Part shown: positions 1 to 8,149 of the stretch, piece after piece
How the letters are laid out: each line of letters opens with the position of its first letter
Position numbering within the stretch: position 1 is the first letter of the stretch
DNA from: an uncultured Lachnospira sp.
Lineage (GTDB): Bacteria > Bacillota > Clostridia > Lachnospirales > Lachnospiraceae
DNA: 64,000 nt
Assembly: GCA_934359185.1 (NCBI GenBank)
Contig: CAKRLE010000005.1
Location: forward strand, 62,001 to 126,000
Direction: 5' to 3'
The notes under the pieces: generated by a model
What the model was told of the DNA's origin: nothing
The model's input: the letters and a program-made list of their open reading frames with translations, nothing else
Database searches by the model: none
Made by a program: the position numbers and the translations under genes

Positions 1-283
1 AAATATATCCAACTCACAGTATGCCTGCCTGTATTGGATTTGCCTGACGACTGTCGTGTGCCTCTTAGGGCGGTGTTAGACATATGCTCTGCATAGTAAA
101 CACTAAGCTCGATAGCACCTCGCTAAGTGTTTACATAAGCTAAGCTGCCTGCTAAACCGTCCAAGCAAAGCGCGTTTTTAGCAAGGCAGCTTTAATCAGC
201 TATGTCGTGCCGCCCTTAGAGGCACTAGACACAAAGGACCGCAAATCCAATACAGGCAGGCATACTGCGAGTCGGATATATTT
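1..283. repeat. Long palindromic repeat, family A copy 1
   Basis: A single long imperfect palindrome. Outer arms 1-43 and 241-283 are reverse complements with two mismatches. Inside lies the family core: helix 58-73/210-225, then a helix beginning GACATA/TATGTC, an optional inner hairpin 96-134, and an apical stem 142-156/176-192. The same core recurs at 4527-4800 and 7812-8149, but the outer arm sequence is unique to this copy. The element ends 10 bp from the stop codon of the FadR-like gene and may extend past the window edge. There is no open reading frame or transposase in it. Confidence 0.9.
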
Positions 284-292
284 CCCCCTCCA

Positions 293-961
293 CTATCTCT
301 TGAGAAGTCTCACAATTCCCTTCTCCTGATTCTGTATATGCTGTCTTATTACAGACTTGGCAGAATCGACCTCATTTTTCTCTATCTTATCAATAATGTC
401 CTCATGTTCACTTATAAGAATAGAATGTGACCTTGCATCCTTAATATATTCAAGACGATATCTGTACATCTGCTCTCTTAACTTATTAATAATCTGGATA
501 AGTCTGGCATTACCAGTCATTGAATAGATAACATCATGGAACTGTACATCTGCATCAACAATGCTCATAAGATCTCTTGACACAATTGCTGACTCGAATA
601 TCTTGTTAGCCGCTCTAAGCTCTGCTATACGCTCCGGTGTAACATGCTTGCACGCAAGCTCTACAGCAAGCTCCTCAAGTGTACATCTTACTTCAAGCAC
701 ATCTCTCATATCTTTCTCTGTTATATGGGCAACCTCTGCACCTTTTCTTGGAATCATAACAACAAGCCCTTCAAGTTCAAGCTTACGGATTGCTTCCCTT
801 ATAGGAGTTCTGCTGACTCCCAGCTTCTGTGCAAGCTGTATCTCCATAAGTCTCTCTCCTGGCTCCATCTCTCCTCTAAGGATGGCCTGTCTTAATGTAT
901 TAAATACGACATCTCTGAGCGGAAGATACTCATTAACATCCATCTTCAATTCACCCTTCAT
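293..961 (-). CDS. GntR-family regulator, FadR/FCD subfamily
   Basis: A 222-residue DNA-binding regulator. The N-terminal winged helix-turn-helix includes LGVSRTPIREAIRKLELEG (about residues 47-65), typical of GntR. The C-terminal all-helical FCD ligand domain keeps the usual metal-binding pattern: Asp138, His142 (DVQFH), His186 (SEHED) and His208 (RQHI). The ATG at 961 is preceded by GGAGG at 6 nt. It follows ispE by 54 bp on the same strand, so the two are probably co-transcribed. Members of this subfamily sense small organic acids, often with a bound metal; the effector here cannot be read from sequence. Confidence 0.93.
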   Translation of the reverse strand: MKGELKMDVNEYLPLRDVVFNTLRQAILRGEMEPGERLMEIQLAQKLGVSRTPIREAIRKLELEGLVVMIPRKGAEVAHITEKDMRDVLEVRCTLEELAVELACKHVTPERIAELRAANKIFESAIVSRDLMSIVDADVQFHDVIYSMTGNARLIQIINKLREQMYRYRLEYIKDARSHSILISEHEDIIDKIEKNEVDSAKSVIRQHIQNQEKGIVRLLKR

Positions 962-1015
962 AGTCCACCTCCATTATTACTGTTGAAAATATCTTATTAT
1001 TAAAGTGTTTTTTAC

Positions 1016-1879
1016 CTAATTAAAGGATTCTGTTATATAAACCTGCCTTGCTTCACCTTTACGCTTAAGAAATGTCTGACATTCCAGTGTTGTCTTCTCA
1101 TCCGGAAATATTCCAAATACCGTTGGACCACTTCCACTCATCATCGCATTGATAGCGCCGTGTTCAAGCATGTCCTTCTTAATGCTGTCAATAACCGGAT
1201 AAAGAGGTACTGTGACATTCTCAAGGACATTGCCCATACAGCTGCACACACCTTTTATATCCTTTTTCCTTATAGCATCAATAAGTCCATCAATATCAGG
1301 ATGCTCATTTACCCCATTCATATCAAGGCTTTCATATACAAGCTTAGTTGACACATTAATTGGAGGTTTTGCTATAAGTATCCATGTTCTTGGCAGAGGG
1401 TCAAGCGGTGTAAGTTTCTCACCTATTCCCTCAGCGAGTGCTGTTCCACGCATTATGCAATATGGCACATCAGCACCTATTTCTACTCCAATCTCCATAA
1501 GTTCCTGCATTGATAGTGACAAATCAAATAATTTATTAATTCCAAACAGCGTTGATGCAGCATCTGTGCTGCCACCTGCAAGACCTGCTGACACAGGAAT
1601 GAATTTGTTAAGATCTATCTCAACTCCACCGCTGTATCCGCATTTGTCTTTCAAAAGCTTAGCTGCTTTATACATAAGATTATTCTCATTAACTGGAAGA
1701 AAGTAAAGATTAGACTTAATCCTTATCTCATCCTCTGGTATTTTATTTATGATAATTCTGTCATATATGCCTATCGTCTGCATTACCATTCTGACATCAT
1801 GGTAACCATTCTCACGTTTTCCAAGGACATCAAGTCCCAGATTAATCTTTGCCCTGGCTTTAAGTCTGATACTATCCAT
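1016..1879 (-). CDS. ispE: 4-diphosphocytidyl-2-C-methyl-D-erythritol kinase
   Basis: GHMP kinase of the MEP isoprenoid pathway that phosphorylates CDP-methylerythritol at the 2-hydroxyl. The 287-residue length is normal. The N-terminal motif AKINLGLDVLGKRENGYH (from residue 10) and the ATP-binding glycine loop PVSAGLAGGSTDAA (about 95-108) are diagnostic, and a C-terminal MSGSGPTVFG loop is present. An ATG four codons upstream (1891) overlaps the ribosome site: GGAG lies 6 nt before the ATG at 1879, so 1879 is taken as the start. Cytoplasmic. It supplies IPP/DMAPP, and therefore the polyprenyl carrier used by the glycan genes further along, although it lies in a different operon. Confidence 0.96.
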   Translation of the reverse strand: MDSIRLKARAKINLGLDVLGKRENGYHDVRMVMQTIGIYDRIIINKIPEDEIRIKSNLYFLPVNENNLMYKAAKLLKDKCGYSGGVEIDLNKFIPVSAGLAGGSTDAASTLFGINKLFDLSLSMQELMEIGVEIGADVPYCIMRGTALAEGIGEKLTPLDPLPRTWILIAKPPINVSTKLVYESLDMNGVNEHPDIDGLIDAIRKKDIKGVCSCMGNVLENVTVPLYPVIDSIKKDMLEHGAINAMMSGSGPTVFGIFPDEKTTLECQTFLKRKGEARQVYITESFN

Positions 1880-1954
1880 TATCCACTCCATTTTGTATAC
1901 AATCTTGATGCCATTATATAAAATGAATTGTACAAATGCAAGTACAACCTATAA

Positions 1955-2791
1955 TCACACATTTTCGTTATATTTACGATACTTATTAGGTGAAACACCT
2001 TTGACATGCCTGAATGCATCTCCAAAATAATTACTATCATTAAATCCACATTCAAATGCAATGTCTGTTATAGATTTGTTAGTCTCCAGCAACATACGGC
2101 AAGCATTCTTGATACGGACATTCACCACATATTCCTTAAATCCAAATCCAGTTATCACCTTGAATTTTTTAGATAAATATGAACGGCTTATATTAAACTT
2201 TTCTGACATATCAACAAGTGTCAGTTTTTTATCATAATTCTGATATATATATGTAGCAATCTCCTGCATAAGCTGATTATCCACATCAATCTCTTTAATA
2301 GCATTCTGCTCATATCTCTGGCATCTTATTATAAATAAAAACAATTCCACAATCCCTGTCTTAATAAATGCCGGTGATAATACATCTGGTCCATCTTTTT
2401 CAAACAATAGCTTAGCCATAAGACTTTCAACATATTCTCTTCGTCTTTCAGGGATTGATATTACACCCGCCTCTATCGTCTGTTTGACCATCTCACAGCC
2501 AAGCAGCTCATTAAGCCATGAGAGATTATCTTCCCTGAAGCACACAACATATCTCTCACTTGTTCCATGTTCTGGATATGTAGCATTATGAATCTCACCC
2601 TTTGGTACAATAACCATGTCCCCTTTATTAAGCTGATATATATTATGATTAAGGAAAAAAGTACAATCACCATTAATCAGATAAAAAATTTCATAATATG
2701 GATGTGTATGTGGTTCCTGTATTTTCTGTGTAGCATCCCTCTTGACCTTTGAGACTTTAAAATCTGTTGGCATATCAAAAAATCTTTCCAT
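1955..2791 (-). CDS. AraC-family transcriptional regulator with cupin sensor
   Basis: 278 residues. The N-terminal half is a cupin-like sensor (EPHTHPYYEIFYLINGDCTF; QLNKGDMVIVPKGEIH) and the last ~100 residues are the two-helix-turn-helix AraC domain (LTLVDMSEKFNISRSYLSKKF; ITDIAFECGFNDSNYFGDAF). A GTG at 2797 sits directly against the AAGGAG site, whereas the ATG at 2791 has 6-nt spacing, so 2791 is chosen. It is divergently oriented from the MATE gene across a ~300-bp shared control region, so regulating that pump is its likely job. This type of sensor usually binds a sugar or small metabolite; the ligand is unknown. Confidence 0.94.
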   Translation of the reverse strand: MERFFDMPTDFKVSKVKRDATQKIQEPHTHPYYEIFYLINGDCTFFLNHNIYQLNKGDMVIVPKGEIHNATYPEHGTSERYVVCFREDNLSWLNELLGCEMVKQTIEAGVISIPERRREYVESLMAKLLFEKDGPDVLSPAFIKTGIVELFLFIIRCQRYEQNAIKEIDVDNQLMQEIATYIYQNYDKKLTLVDMSEKFNISRSYLSKKFKVITGFGFKEYVVNVRIKNACRMLLETNKSITDIAFECGFNDSNYFGDAFRHVKGVSPNKYRKYNENV

Positions 2792-2879
2792 TAGCACTCC
2801 TTCTTGGCCTTAACATTCCAATGTCAATTGTAAAATATTATTAAAATAAATAAAAATTCAAAAAATTTCAAAAAAACTA

Positions 2880-2908
2880 TTGCAAAATAAGTCATAATAC
2901 ATTATAAT
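2880..2908 (+). promoter_or_regulatory. Sigma-A promoter for the MATE gene
   Basis: TTGCAA (2880-2885) and a perfect TATAAT (2903-2908) are separated by exactly 17 nt, giving a predicted start near 2915 and a leader of about 175 nt before the MATE start codon. The rest of the 2792-3090 intergenic region is AT-rich and has no open reading frame. Confidence 0.75.
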
Positions 2909-2927
2909 CCACTCGATGGTAGGAAAT

Positions 2928-2939
2928 CCAGTATACTGG
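2928..2939. promoter_or_regulatory. Perfect 12-bp palindrome, possible operator
   Basis: CCAGTATACTGG is a perfect dyad just downstream of the predicted transcription start, where a bound protein would block the polymerase. AraC proteins usually bind direct repeats, so a different regulator is also possible. Confidence 0.35.
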
Positions 2940-3029
2940 TTAAGTACAGTTTTTCTGTATTTTAGATTAAATAGAGTTAGAATTAAGTAGAATTTACTGC
3001 TTTTATACTCTATTATTAAGATAAATCTT

Positions 3030-3054
3030 AATCAATGTAATGTCAACATTGATT
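3030..3054 (+). promoter_or_regulatory. Leader hairpin upstream of the MATE gene
   Basis: AATCAATGT and ACATTGATT form a perfect 9-bp stem with a 7-nt loop in the 5' leader, about 20 nt before the GGAG ribosome site. It has no following T-run, so it is not a terminator. It may stabilise the mRNA or be a protein-binding site. Confidence 0.4.
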
Positions 3055-3090
3055 TCGAGGTTTTAATCAGTATTATATGGAGATATTGTT

Positions 3091-4461
3091 ATGGCACGAC
3101 CCATCAGTGACGAAAAGAGAACACTCATATTAGAGGGTAACCTGTTCCAGGCTATACTTACTCTTGCAGTTCCTGTTATGATTAACAGTTTTATCCAATC
3201 AATGTACAATCTTACAGATACTTTCTGGCTTGGCAGGATTGGTACTGATTCTCAGGCTGCTATTACTCTTGTTTCACCAGTTCAGAATATACTTATTAAT
3301 TTCGGTGCTGGTATAACCACTGCAGGTTCAATATTGATTTCACAATATCTTGGTGCAAGGCAGGATAAAGAAGCTAACAAAATGGCTAATCACATCTGCC
3401 TCTGTTCATTGGTATTTTCGATATTTTGTGCTATTCTTTGCTGGCTCATTACTCCATCTATTGTAGGATGGCTTGGAGCAGATGGTGTTATATACAAGTT
3501 TGGCATATCATATTTAAGAATTGTTGTATTAGATTTACCTTTTCTGTTTATGATTAACTTATATACATCAGTTAAACAATCACAAGGTGATACCGTGAGG
3601 CCTATGCTTCTTAATCTCCTTGGTGTCTGTATTAATTTATTACTTGACCCACTTTTCCTTATAGGATTCAGATGGGGAATTGCAGGAGCTGCTACAGCAA
3701 CACTTGTTGCCAAGATTCCTAGTGCAGTTATTGCAATTATAATACTCAAAGGCAAAAAACAGCTTGTCAGACTTGATTTTAAAGATTTCAAGTTTGAAAA
3801 AAACAAGATGTTATCTATATTAAAGATTGGTCTTCCAACTGCTGTTGGAGGAAGCACCATGCAGCTTGGTTTTCTTCTTATGACCAAGAATGTTAATGCT
3901 TATGGAACTAAAGCCACTACCGCTTATGGTATCGGCAACAAAATTAACAGCATTATAACATTACCTGCTAATGGTATCGGCTCTGCTCTGTCTACTATTG
4001 TCGGTCAGAACTTTGGAGCCAGCAATATCAAGCGTGTTGATAAATCATATCACTACGCATTACGAATGGGAGCTACATTCTTATTTGTATTCGGTATGAT
4101 TCTTTCACGCAGATTTATTGCAGAACCTATGGTTCGTTTTTTTACATCAGATGAAGAGGTTGTTCCTCTTGCAACAGAATTCTTGTCAATTATGGCTATG
4201 TGTTGCTGGACTAACGCCTTTTATAATGTAACCCAGGGATTATTTCAAGGATGCGGTCACACCATGATAACCATGGCTGTTGATGCAAGCAGAATCTGGA
4301 TATTCAGATTTTTAACTCTCTGGATATGCTCTTCTATTCTCAAGATGGGAGTAGAAAGCATATGGTACGCAGTAGTTGTCAGTAATGCAACTTCAGCACT
4401 TATCCTTTATTGTCTGTATTGGACAGGCATCTGGAAAAAGCGTACCGTCAATATTAATTAG
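3091..4461 (+). CDS. MATE-family multidrug/metabolite efflux transporter
   Basis: A 456-residue polytopic membrane protein with the MATE repeat structure: an N-terminal half starting ILTLAVPVMINSFIQSMYNL and a homologous second half starting ILKIGLPTAVGGSTMQL. Both carry the family's P-x-x-x-x-x-x-x-x-N/Q-x-x-x-x-x-D/G region near the first helix. About 12 hydrophobic segments are evident. MATE proteins exchange Na+ or H+ for cationic drugs or metabolites. GGAG lies 8 nt before the ATG. It is monocistronic: it has its own promoter, a terminator at 4483-4526, and a divergent AraC regulator that probably controls it. Substrate unknown. Confidence 0.94.
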   Translation: MARPISDEKRTLILEGNLFQAILTLAVPVMINSFIQSMYNLTDTFWLGRIGTDSQAAITLVSPVQNILINFGAGITTAGSILISQYLGARQDKEANKMANHICLCSLVFSIFCAILCWLITPSIVGWLGADGVIYKFGISYLRIVVLDLPFLFMINLYTSVKQSQGDTVRPMLLNLLGVCINLLLDPLFLIGFRWGIAGAATATLVAKIPSAVIAIIILKGKKQLVRLDFKDFKFEKNKMLSILKIGLPTAVGGSTMQLGFLLMTKNVNAYGTKATTAYGIGNKINSIITLPANGIGSALSTIVGQNFGASNIKRVDKSYHYALRMGATFLFVFGMILSRRFIAEPMVRFFTSDEEVVPLATEFLSIMAMCCWTNAFYNVTQGLFQGCGHTMITMAVDASRIWIFRFLTLWICSSILKMGVESIWYAVVVSNATSALILYCLYWTGIWKKRTVNIN

Positions 4462-4482
4462 CTTATATCTCATTTTTGTTAG

Positions 4483-4526
4483 CACCCATGATGTCTCCCC
4501 CCTATCTACATTATGGGTGTATTTTT
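4483..4526 (+). terminator. Intrinsic terminator of the MATE gene
   Basis: The stem CACCCAT/ATGGGTG (4483-4489 with 4513-4519), with a loose extension, is followed by TATTTTTA. It lies 22 bp after the stop codon. The family A palindrome begins right after it. Confidence 0.7.
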
Positions 4527-4800
4527 ATGCCTAAAATTACAGCCAGGCGGGCATAGCATAGCCGCTGCCTGTGTGTATATGGCAAATTTGCATGACGACT
4601 GCTGTGTGGCTCTTAGGGTGGTGTTAGACAATTGCTAAGCCGACTGCTAAACATTCAAGCAAAGCGCGTTTTTAGCAAGTCGGCTTTAATAGGCTTTGTC
4701 GTGCCACCCTTAGAGCCACTAAGCACAAAGGATCCGCAAATTTGCCATATACACACAGGCAGCGGCTATGCTATGCCCGCCTGGCTGTAATTTCAGACAT
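4527..4800. repeat. Long palindromic repeat, family A copy 2
   Basis: Outer arms 4527-4591 and 4736-4800 are reverse complements, perfect over 58 bp (4534-4591 with 4736-4793). Their sequence is unrelated to the arms of copies 1 and 3. The core is shared: helix 4606-4621/4704-4719 reads GGGTGG/CCACCC here instead of GGGCGG/CCGCCC, and the apical stem 4637-4651/4671-4686 reads GCCGAC/GTCGGC. The optional inner hairpin of copies 1 and 3 is missing. No coding capacity. Confidence 0.92.
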
Positions 4801-4817
4801 AAAATACTGCGAAGGGG

Positions 4818-4844
4818 TTAATTTTATAGATTTAATTCCGATAA
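4818..4844 (+). promoter_or_regulatory. Possible sigma-28 (flagellar) type promoter
   Basis: TTAA, then 15 nt, then TCCGATAA resembles the sigma-D/sigma-28 consensus TAAA-N15-GCCGATAA. It lies ~55 bp upstream of the start codon at 4900. No equally good sigma-A promoter was seen there. The match is partial. Confidence 0.4.
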
Positions 4845-4899
4845 AATAAATAGATGAGCCATGGAGGGCTTTAATTAAATTGCACAAGGAGGGTATATA

Positions 4900-5526
4900 A
4901 TGATTAACAACATTTCTAACAACTATTCAGCATATTCAGCTGCTGTTAATACAAAGGCTGATTCAACTAAGTCAAAGGATTCCGATGTTAAGACAAATTC
5001 ATCAGCAGCCTATTCAGAACCTGCTGCAACATATGAATCATCAAATGCTTCATCTGCAGCTAAAACTGCAACTACAGATCGTTCTGCTATAGTTGCAAAG
5101 CTTAAAGCTGATGCACAGTCAAGACTTGATCAGATGCAGTCTCTTGTAACACAGATGTTCAAAAAACAGGGCATCACAATCAGCAATGCAGACGATATGT
5201 GGAAAACACTTGCAAGTGGAAACTTCACTGCCGATGCAGAGACAATAGCCCAGGCACAGAAGGATATCGCCGATGATGGTTATTGGGGTGTCAGCCAGAC
5301 ATCTGACAGAATATATGATTTTGCTCTTGCTCTCTCAGGTGGGGATGATAAAAAGATGCAGGATATGGTAAAGGCTGTAGAAAAGGGATTCAAGGAAGCT
5401 ACTAAGACATGGGGCAAAGAACTCCCAGAAATATCTTCTAATACATACGATGCTGTTATGAAGAAGTTTGACAGCTGGTTTGAACAGAATGGTTCTTCTG
5501 CAAGAACTGCTGATATTTTAAAGTAA
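4900..5526 (+). CDS. Conserved protein of unknown function, Ser/Ala-rich N-terminus
   Basis: 208 residues with no signal peptide and no membrane segment. Residues 1-60 are low-complexity (Ser, Ala, Thr, Asn, Tyr). The remainder is a folded domain with KLKADAQSRLDQMQSLVTQM, DDGYWGVSQTSDRIYDFA and ELPEISSNTYDAVMKKFDSW. I recognise these as recurring in uncharacterised clostridial proteins but cannot name a function. A strong AAGGAGG site is present. The sigma-28-like element upstream suggests a possible motility link, and the disordered N-terminus would suit a secreted or scaffold protein; both are guesses. It is monocistronic and ends at a terminator. Confidence 0.75.
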   Translation: MINNISNNYSAYSAAVNTKADSTKSKDSDVKTNSSAAYSEPAATYESSNASSAAKTATTDRSAIVAKLKADAQSRLDQMQSLVTQMFKKQGITISNADDMWKTLASGNFTADAETIAQAQKDIADDGYWGVSQTSDRIYDFALALSGGDDKKMQDMVKAVEKGFKEATKTWGKELPEISSNTYDAVMKKFDSWFEQNGSSARTADILK

Positions 5527-5541
5527 AATATTAAAAATGTG

Positions 5542-5580
5542 CCGTGGCAATGTTGAGAATTTACATTGCCACGGTCTTTC
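5542..5580. terminator. Bidirectional terminator between convergent genes
   Basis: A 12-bp perfect stem CCGTGGCAATGT/ACATTGCCACGG (5542-5553 with 5563-5574) has TCTTTCATTT on one side and, read on the other strand, a T-run from ATTAAAAAT. It can serve both the plus-strand gene ending at 5526 and the minus-strand gene ending at 5605. Confidence 0.8.
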
Positions 5581-5604
5581 ATTTATATAATTAAATTTTT
5601 TTCT

Positions 5605-7194
5605 CTAATTAACTGCCGCTTTTATTAACAACAGCTTCTCTCTGGCTGGAATTACATAATCACTCTCACAATGTTCCGGCAGATTTTTATTTTCCTGACG
5701 GATGATATCCACTGTTGTGTGATTATTCTTGGCAATCGTCCACAAATTATCTCTTCCATTCGAAATATATCCCACAATACATGGAAATTTAAGATATTCT
5801 TCCTGATGAAATTCCTCATATCCGCACTTGGTTATAGCCCTGGCTGTTTTATACTCAAAGCAGACAGCATCAATTGCTATTGTTCCTTTTATCTCAATTT
5901 CTCCATTGCCCGTCATAACGGCACTTATATTTTCAACAGATATTTCAATATTGTTATTAGTATCTGCACCGCACGTATTCATTGATATTTTATGCGAAAA
6001 TGGAATAGTCTCACTTATACTGTTTATTGGTGAAGTGTCAACAGATGTAACATACATTACACTTGCAATTAACACACCCTCCACTGTAATTCCATCTTCA
6101 CCGGTATTAACATTGTCTATCTGTGCTGTTGCATTACTATTAATTATCTGCATCATGTTATTATCTTTAACATCAACCTTAGCATTAACTTTACATCTTG
6201 AATTATTACGCATAATAAGATGTGAGAGTGTGACATCCTCCGACTCAAGTGATATATTTTTTGATGGCGAATATACATCTTCTATAATATCTTTTTCTTT
6301 ATCCATAAATCCTTTAACATTAAGCTCTAAAACCAGCTCAAGTCCAAGGTCACGCATTTCCCCATCATAATTTGCCTTAGGCTCAACATTGCAGCTTACT
6401 GTATTGTATCTGACAAAGCATATCATATCCTGGCTGCTTCCACTTATATCAAGCTTCTCCTCAAAGCTGGCGGTTCCTTCATACCACTGTACCTTAGGTG
6501 AATCTGCATCTGGTTCATACATAACAAATGCTGCAAGCTCACCACTTATTACCATTCCTTCATCTGTCATATAACTGTTAACATTTCTTACTGATAAGTC
6601 CTCCCACTTTACTTCGCCTATATTCAAATGTCCCGCTGGAAGAGATATATTCTGCCTGATTCTCAGGTTATCCTTCATATTAACGCACATCTCTGTATAA
6701 GATAATTTTCTTATCTTTGTCTGTATACTGTTGTCCTGCTCAGTGTCAATTTCACATCCAAACTCTTTCCATTCCTCGCTGTAACAATTTACAACTAAGG
6801 TAACTATAGCCCTCACGCTGATTTTTCTTGAATTAATTGACTTTATTGTCAGGTCATCAATTCTTGCGGAACAGCCAAAATTTCCATCACTATGCTCTTC
6901 TGGCAGGTTAACATTTTCTGTAAAGTTAATTCCTCCTGTCATTTTAACAGGCACTATAAGCCCAGGAGTATCACTCTTAGCTGAGTACAATAATGCAAAA
7001 TCAAGATTACCTTTAATCTGGACAGATGAATCTATTACCTTTGCAGAATCTATGTATACATTTCCCCATTCTTTAACTATGGAATCAATATCTGATTTTG
7101 AATCTGGCACGTTAAAATCGTCATCAAGTGTAATCTGAAGCTCTTTTGTATATTTTAATCCAGACTGCAATACCTGTTCACTTATAAGCTTCAT
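5605..7194 (-). CDS. SipL-like DUF3794 protein with C-terminal LysM
   Basis: 529 residues: an N-terminal region, repeated DUF3794 modules (for example ITLDDDFNVPDSKSDIDSIV near residue 21), and a C-terminal LysM domain beginning about residue 475 (SNGRDNLWTIAKNNHTTVDI). The length and architecture match SipL of Clostridioides difficile (DUF3794 plus LysM), which binds SpoIVA during spore coat assembly. A TTG at 7206 is less likely than the ATG at 7194, which has GGAG at 6 nt. Many Lachnospiraceae keep this family even where sporulation has not been seen, so a general envelope role is possible. The next gene encodes a lipoprotein 75 bp away. Confidence 0.82.
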   Translation of the reverse strand: MKLISEQVLQSGLKYTKELQITLDDDFNVPDSKSDIDSIVKEWGNVYIDSAKVIDSSVQIKGNLDFALLYSAKSDTPGLIVPVKMTGGINFTENVNLPEEHSDGNFGCSARIDDLTIKSINSRKISVRAIVTLVVNCYSEEWKEFGCEIDTEQDNSIQTKIRKLSYTEMCVNMKDNLRIRQNISLPAGHLNIGEVKWEDLSVRNVNSYMTDEGMVISGELAAFVMYEPDADSPKVQWYEGTASFEEKLDISGSSQDMICFVRYNTVSCNVEPKANYDGEMRDLGLELVLELNVKGFMDKEKDIIEDVYSPSKNISLESEDVTLSHLIMRNNSRCKVNAKVDVKDNNMMQIINSNATAQIDNVNTGEDGITVEGVLIASVMYVTSVDTSPINSISETIPFSHKISMNTCGADTNNNIEISVENISAVMTGNGEIEIKGTIAIDAVCFEYKTARAITKCGYEEFHQEEYLKFPCIVGYISNGRDNLWTIAKNNHTTVDIIRQENKNLPEHCESDYVIPAREKLLLIKAAVN

Positions 7195-7269
7195 ACTCTT
7201 CTCCAATCTGCCTTTTACGGCTTATATTTAATATATGTATGGCTGCAAAATGCATTTACCAATACCATA

Positions 7270-7710
7270 CTATCTATACACAACAACCTTTCCTCTTTTC
7301 TCTATCTTAAGAACTATATATGGTGTTGTGCTCACTTTTGCCACCTTTTCATTTTCCCCCGGACCATACAGACTCGTTCCAACATACACTGTCTCATCAT
7401 CAAGAGTCACTCCACGCACTTTAATACTGTAACCATCAGTCTCCTTAGCACCATATCCAACTGCCATGTACATATATTCATTTGTCGTAAATGTCAGTCT
7501 GAATTCCTTTTCTTTCTTCTGATCTATCAGTTCCTTGAGCTTAGCCGGCACATCCGCATCTTCTACCACAGTATAATCTATATTGCTTCCAAGAAGATCC
7601 GTATCCGATGGTTCTCTCCTGCATCCTGCCAGAATAACCGCCATCATCATACAAACTGCCACAACTACACCGCACCTGCCTGATAATTTGCCTAACCTCA
7701 TATTCAACAC
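7270..7710 (-). CDS. Lipoprotein with PrcB-like C-terminal domain
   Basis: 146 residues with a type II signal peptide: basic N-terminus, hydrophobic stretch VVVAVCMMMAVI and lipobox LAGC (Cys30). The C-terminal half (GYSIKVRGVTLDDETVYV ... PYIVLKIEKRGKVVVY) resembles the PrcB C-terminal domain of surface protease complexes. It would be anchored to the outer face of the membrane. The GTG at 7710 is chosen because GGGGG is spaced 7 nt from it; an ATG at 7701 is an alternative. Its ribosome site lies in the 3' arm of an upstream terminator, so translation may be affected by read-through folding. Confidence 0.72.
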   Translation of the reverse strand: MLNMRLGKLSGRCGVVVAVCMMMAVILAGCRREPSDTDLLGSNIDYTVVEDADVPAKLKELIDQKKEKEFRLTFTTNEYMYMAVGYGAKETDGYSIKVRGVTLDDETVYVGTSLYGPGENEKVAKVSTTPYIVLKIEKRGKVVVYR

Positions 7711-7712
7711 AC

Positions 7713-7755
7713 AAAAACCCCCGTAATAAGACTTATTACATTCTTATTACAGGGG
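7713..7755 (-). terminator. Terminator downstream of glmM, overlapping the next gene's ribosome site
   Basis: On the minus strand, CCCCTGTAATAAG and CTTATTACGGGGG form a long stem (plus-strand 7743-7755 with 7718-7730) followed at once by TTTTT. The GGGGG of the 3' arm is also the best ribosome site for the lipoprotein at 7710. Confidence 0.75.
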
Positions 7756-7811
7756 TATGCCATATATTACACAATTTTACGCACCACTAAACTAATAATC
7801 CGCATCTACGC

Positions 7812-8149
7812 ATAATTTTACAGCAGGATTTCCGCTGCCACCCGTGCGTAACCAGCTATGCGGCAAGCTATGCAAAACTTTGCATGACGACTGCTGTGTG
7901 GCTCTTAGGGCGGTGTTAGACAAAGCCCTGCATGGTAAACACTAAGCTCGATAACTCGCTAAGTGTTTACACAAGCTAAGCCGCTTGCTAAACGTCCAAG
8001 CGAAGCGCGTTTTTAGCAAAGCGGCTTTAATCAGCTTTGTCGTGCCGCCCTTAGAGCCACTAAGCACAAAGGACCAGCAAATTTTGTATAGCTTGCCGCA
8101 TAGCTGGCTACGCACGGGGGGGGCAGCGGAAATCCTGCCGTAAAATTAT
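7812..8149. repeat. Long palindromic repeat, family A copy 3
   Basis: The longest copy (338 bp). Outer arms 7812-7883 and 8077-8149 are reverse complements with few mismatches and a small C-run indel; their sequence is private to this copy. The core has helix 7898-7913/8045-8060, GACAAAGC/GCTTTGTC, inner hairpin 7935-7970, and apical stem 7978-7992/8012-8027 (GCCGCT/AGCGGC). It lies 7 bp past the stop codon of glmM. No coding capacity. Confidence 0.92.

Noticed and set aside
1..8149. Family A palindromes as insertion sequences or MITEs with fixed terminal repeats
   Set aside because: There is no transposase, no shared terminal sequence and no clear target duplication; the outer arms differ between copies.
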